In this document: in pieces, positions 62,712-64,000 of the stretch
Layout: every line of letters starts with the position of its first letter
How positions within the stretch are numbered: the first letter of the stretch is position 1
Source: Streptomyces sp. NBC_01669
Lineage (GTDB): Bacteria; Actinomycetota; Actinomycetes; Streptomycetales; Streptomycetaceae
DNA: 64,000 bases
NCBI RefSeq assembly: GCF_026339735.1
Contig: NZ_JAPEQG010000001.1
Location: forward strand, 1,550,001 to 1,614,000
Direction of reading: 5' to 3'
The notes under the pieces: model-generated
What the model saw: the letters and a program-made list of their open reading frames with translations, nothing else
Told to the model about the DNA's origin: nothing
The model's database searches: none
Made by a program: the position numbers and the translations under genes

Positions 62712-64000
62712 CCCGCTTCCTCCTCTTCTTCTGCTTGTTCTGCTTCTTCCTCCGGCAGGGTGCTCGTCCCGTGCGTCAGATCGACGATCTCCACTCTGTG
62801 GTCCGGACCCCGGAAGACCCCGTTCGGGGTGCGTATCTCGGCGAGCGTGCCGTCGTCCAGGGCGGTGAGCCGGATCTCCATGGAGCCGTCGTTGCTGGTC
62901 GCGACGGTCCTGGTCATCCCGGGCCGCCAGGTGGCGAGGGCATCGCCGAGCAGTTGCAGGAACAGACCGAAGGCCAGCGGATCGAATTCACCCAGCCGGG
63001 ACAGCCGGGTTTCGCCCACGGTCGCGAGCCGGGCGCGGGCCGCCGTGGTCTCCGCCGCCTGCTTGGCCGCGACCTCGGCGAGCCGCCGACGCGCCTCGGA
63101 ACGGTCCTCGACCCTGCGGGCCTTGCCGCGCCGCTCGTAACTGCCGGTGCGGCGCAGCTGCGGGCTGATCCGCAGCGGATCCGCCTCGGCCCACGGCGTG
63201 GACGCCGACACCGGATGCACTGCGCGCTCGGCAAGGGTGTCGGCGTCGACGGTCAGATGCCGGGCGGGGTAGAGCCCGAACGCGGCGCGCCACAGCCGGT
63301 GCCGGGCGCCGTCGTCCGGGGCGTCGGCGAACCACCGTGCGAGCGTACGGAAGTCCGCTGAACGGTCCGATCGACCGACCCGCCGCTCGTTCAACGACCG
63401 TACGACAGCCAGTAGTTGCGGGATCGCACCGAGTGCCCGCCCACGCAGCAGCCGGGCCTGCGACTCGCGTCCGTCGCGGGACAGGAACCAGGCGGCGAGT
63501 CCCGACCAGCGCCCGGCCCACTGCTCGTACGCCCGTTCCTCTGCGCGCTCGGCCTCGCCGGGGGACGCGTCGAGCGCCTCGCGGGCGGCGGCGGCCCGCA
63601 GCGCCGGCTCGACACGGTCCTCCAGTTCCACGATCAGCCGAGCGATCCGGCCGCCGAGGGTGATCAGGTCCTGGATGAACCGTTCCAGATACTGGATGAG
63701 CCGGTCCTTGTACGCCAGGAACACCTCGACTTCGACATCGTGCAGGTCGATGGTGCGCTGCAAGGACCCCATGAACACCCGCGCGTTCTCGGCGAGCGCC
63801 GTGAACCGGGCGGTCAGTACGGACAGCGCGAGATGCGCCTTGGCCGGATCGGGGTCGTCCTCGGCCGCGATCAGCAGGAGTGCCCGAAGCTGCGTGATGA
63901 TGTCGTGCAGTGCGACGGCCTGCAGCGCCCCGCGCCGCCCGAGCGCCTCGTCATAGGTGGCCAGGGCCCCCTCGGCGGCCTCTCCGGCCTGGGTGAGTTG
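62708..64000 (-). CDS. jetA: Wadjet type II subunit JetA (DUF2397, TIGR02677), 5' end off window
   Basis: The frame is open to the right edge (about 430 codons present), so the start lies outside. Helical segments such as HDIITQLRALLLIAAEDDPD and FRTLARWFADAPDDGARHRLWRAAFGLYPARHL are DUF2397-like. The C-terminus is an acidic Glu tail. In Wadjet it is the kleisin-like subunit bridging the ATPase. It is the first of the four genes visible here; the promoter is not in the window. Confidence 0.85.
   Translation of the reverse strand, partial: QLTQAGEAAEGALATYDEALGRRGALQAVALHDIITQLRALLLIAAEDDPDPAKAHLALSVLTARFTALAENARVFMGSLQRTIDLHDVEVEVFLAYKDRLIQYLERFIQDLITLGGRIARLIVELEDRVEPALRAAAAREALDASPGEAERAEERAYEQWAGRWSGLAAWFLSRDGRESQARLLRGRALGAIPQLLAVVRSLNERRVGRSDRSADFRTLARWFADAPDDGARHRLWRAAFGLYPARHLTVDADTLAERAVHPVSASTPWAEADPLRISPQLRRTGSYERRGKARRVEDRSEARRRLAEVAAKQAAETTAARARLATVGETRLSRLGEFDPLAFGLFLQLLGDALATWRPGMTRTVATSNDGSMEIRLTALDDGTLAEIRTPNGVFRGPDHRVEIVDLTHGTSTLPEEEAEQAEEEEEAG

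Overview
This is a high-GC actinobacterial chromosome segment. The codon use, secreted CAZymes with long alanine-rich signal peptides, overlapping stop/start junctions and many GTG/TTG starts all fit Streptomyces or a close relative. I saw no tRNA, rRNA or CRISPR array.

Left part (1-21 kb) is carbohydrate catabolism. A GH84 N-acetylglucosaminidase gene runs off the left edge and carries a near-perfect DasR operator. After an IS701-type transposase remnant, a stand-alone TOPRIM protein and a DUF4232 exported protein comes a locus built like a xyloglucan utilisation system. Alpha-xylosidase (GH31) and a GH3 beta-glucosidase lie on the minus strand. Divergent from them are an LplA/YtcQ-type ABC sugar transporter, a GH74 xyloglucanase gene that is internally deleted and out of frame, GH42 beta-galactosidase and GH95 alpha-fucosidase. 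A LacI-family repressor closes the locus. The palindrome GAAGCGCTTC recurs in both control regions of the locus, so the regulator and its sites can be read from the sequence.

Middle part (21-37.8 kb) holds an M4 metalloprotease, a two-HTH regulator, a CYP157/CYP154-like P450 pair (the first lacking the ExxR motif), a secreted GH31 enzyme, a polar amino-acid ABC transporter with a foldable leader, and a large membrane protein with repeated Ig-like domains.

From 37.8 to 55.3 kb the DNA looks accessory and rearranged. It contains fragments of a type I restriction subunit and of a DUF397 gene, a group II intron with its reverse transcriptase, a membrane-anchored STAND/NB-ARC TPR ATPase, a truncated and frameshifted UvrD-like helicase, a helix-hairpin-helix membrane protein, an alpha/beta hydrolase and an ATP-grasp ligase. 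A second, decayed and deleted copy of the helicase-hydrolase-ATP-grasp block lies at 54.2-55.3 kb. Between the two copies are a sugar dehydrogenase/LamG operon, a transposase fragment and a TIGR03118 protein.

The right edge (56-64 kb) is a four-gene operon of DUF2397, DUF2398, an SMC-like ATPase (TIGR02680 type) and DUF2399. This is the gene set of a type II Wadjet (JetABCD) anti-plasmid system. Every junction overlaps by 4 bases. The first gene runs off the right edge.
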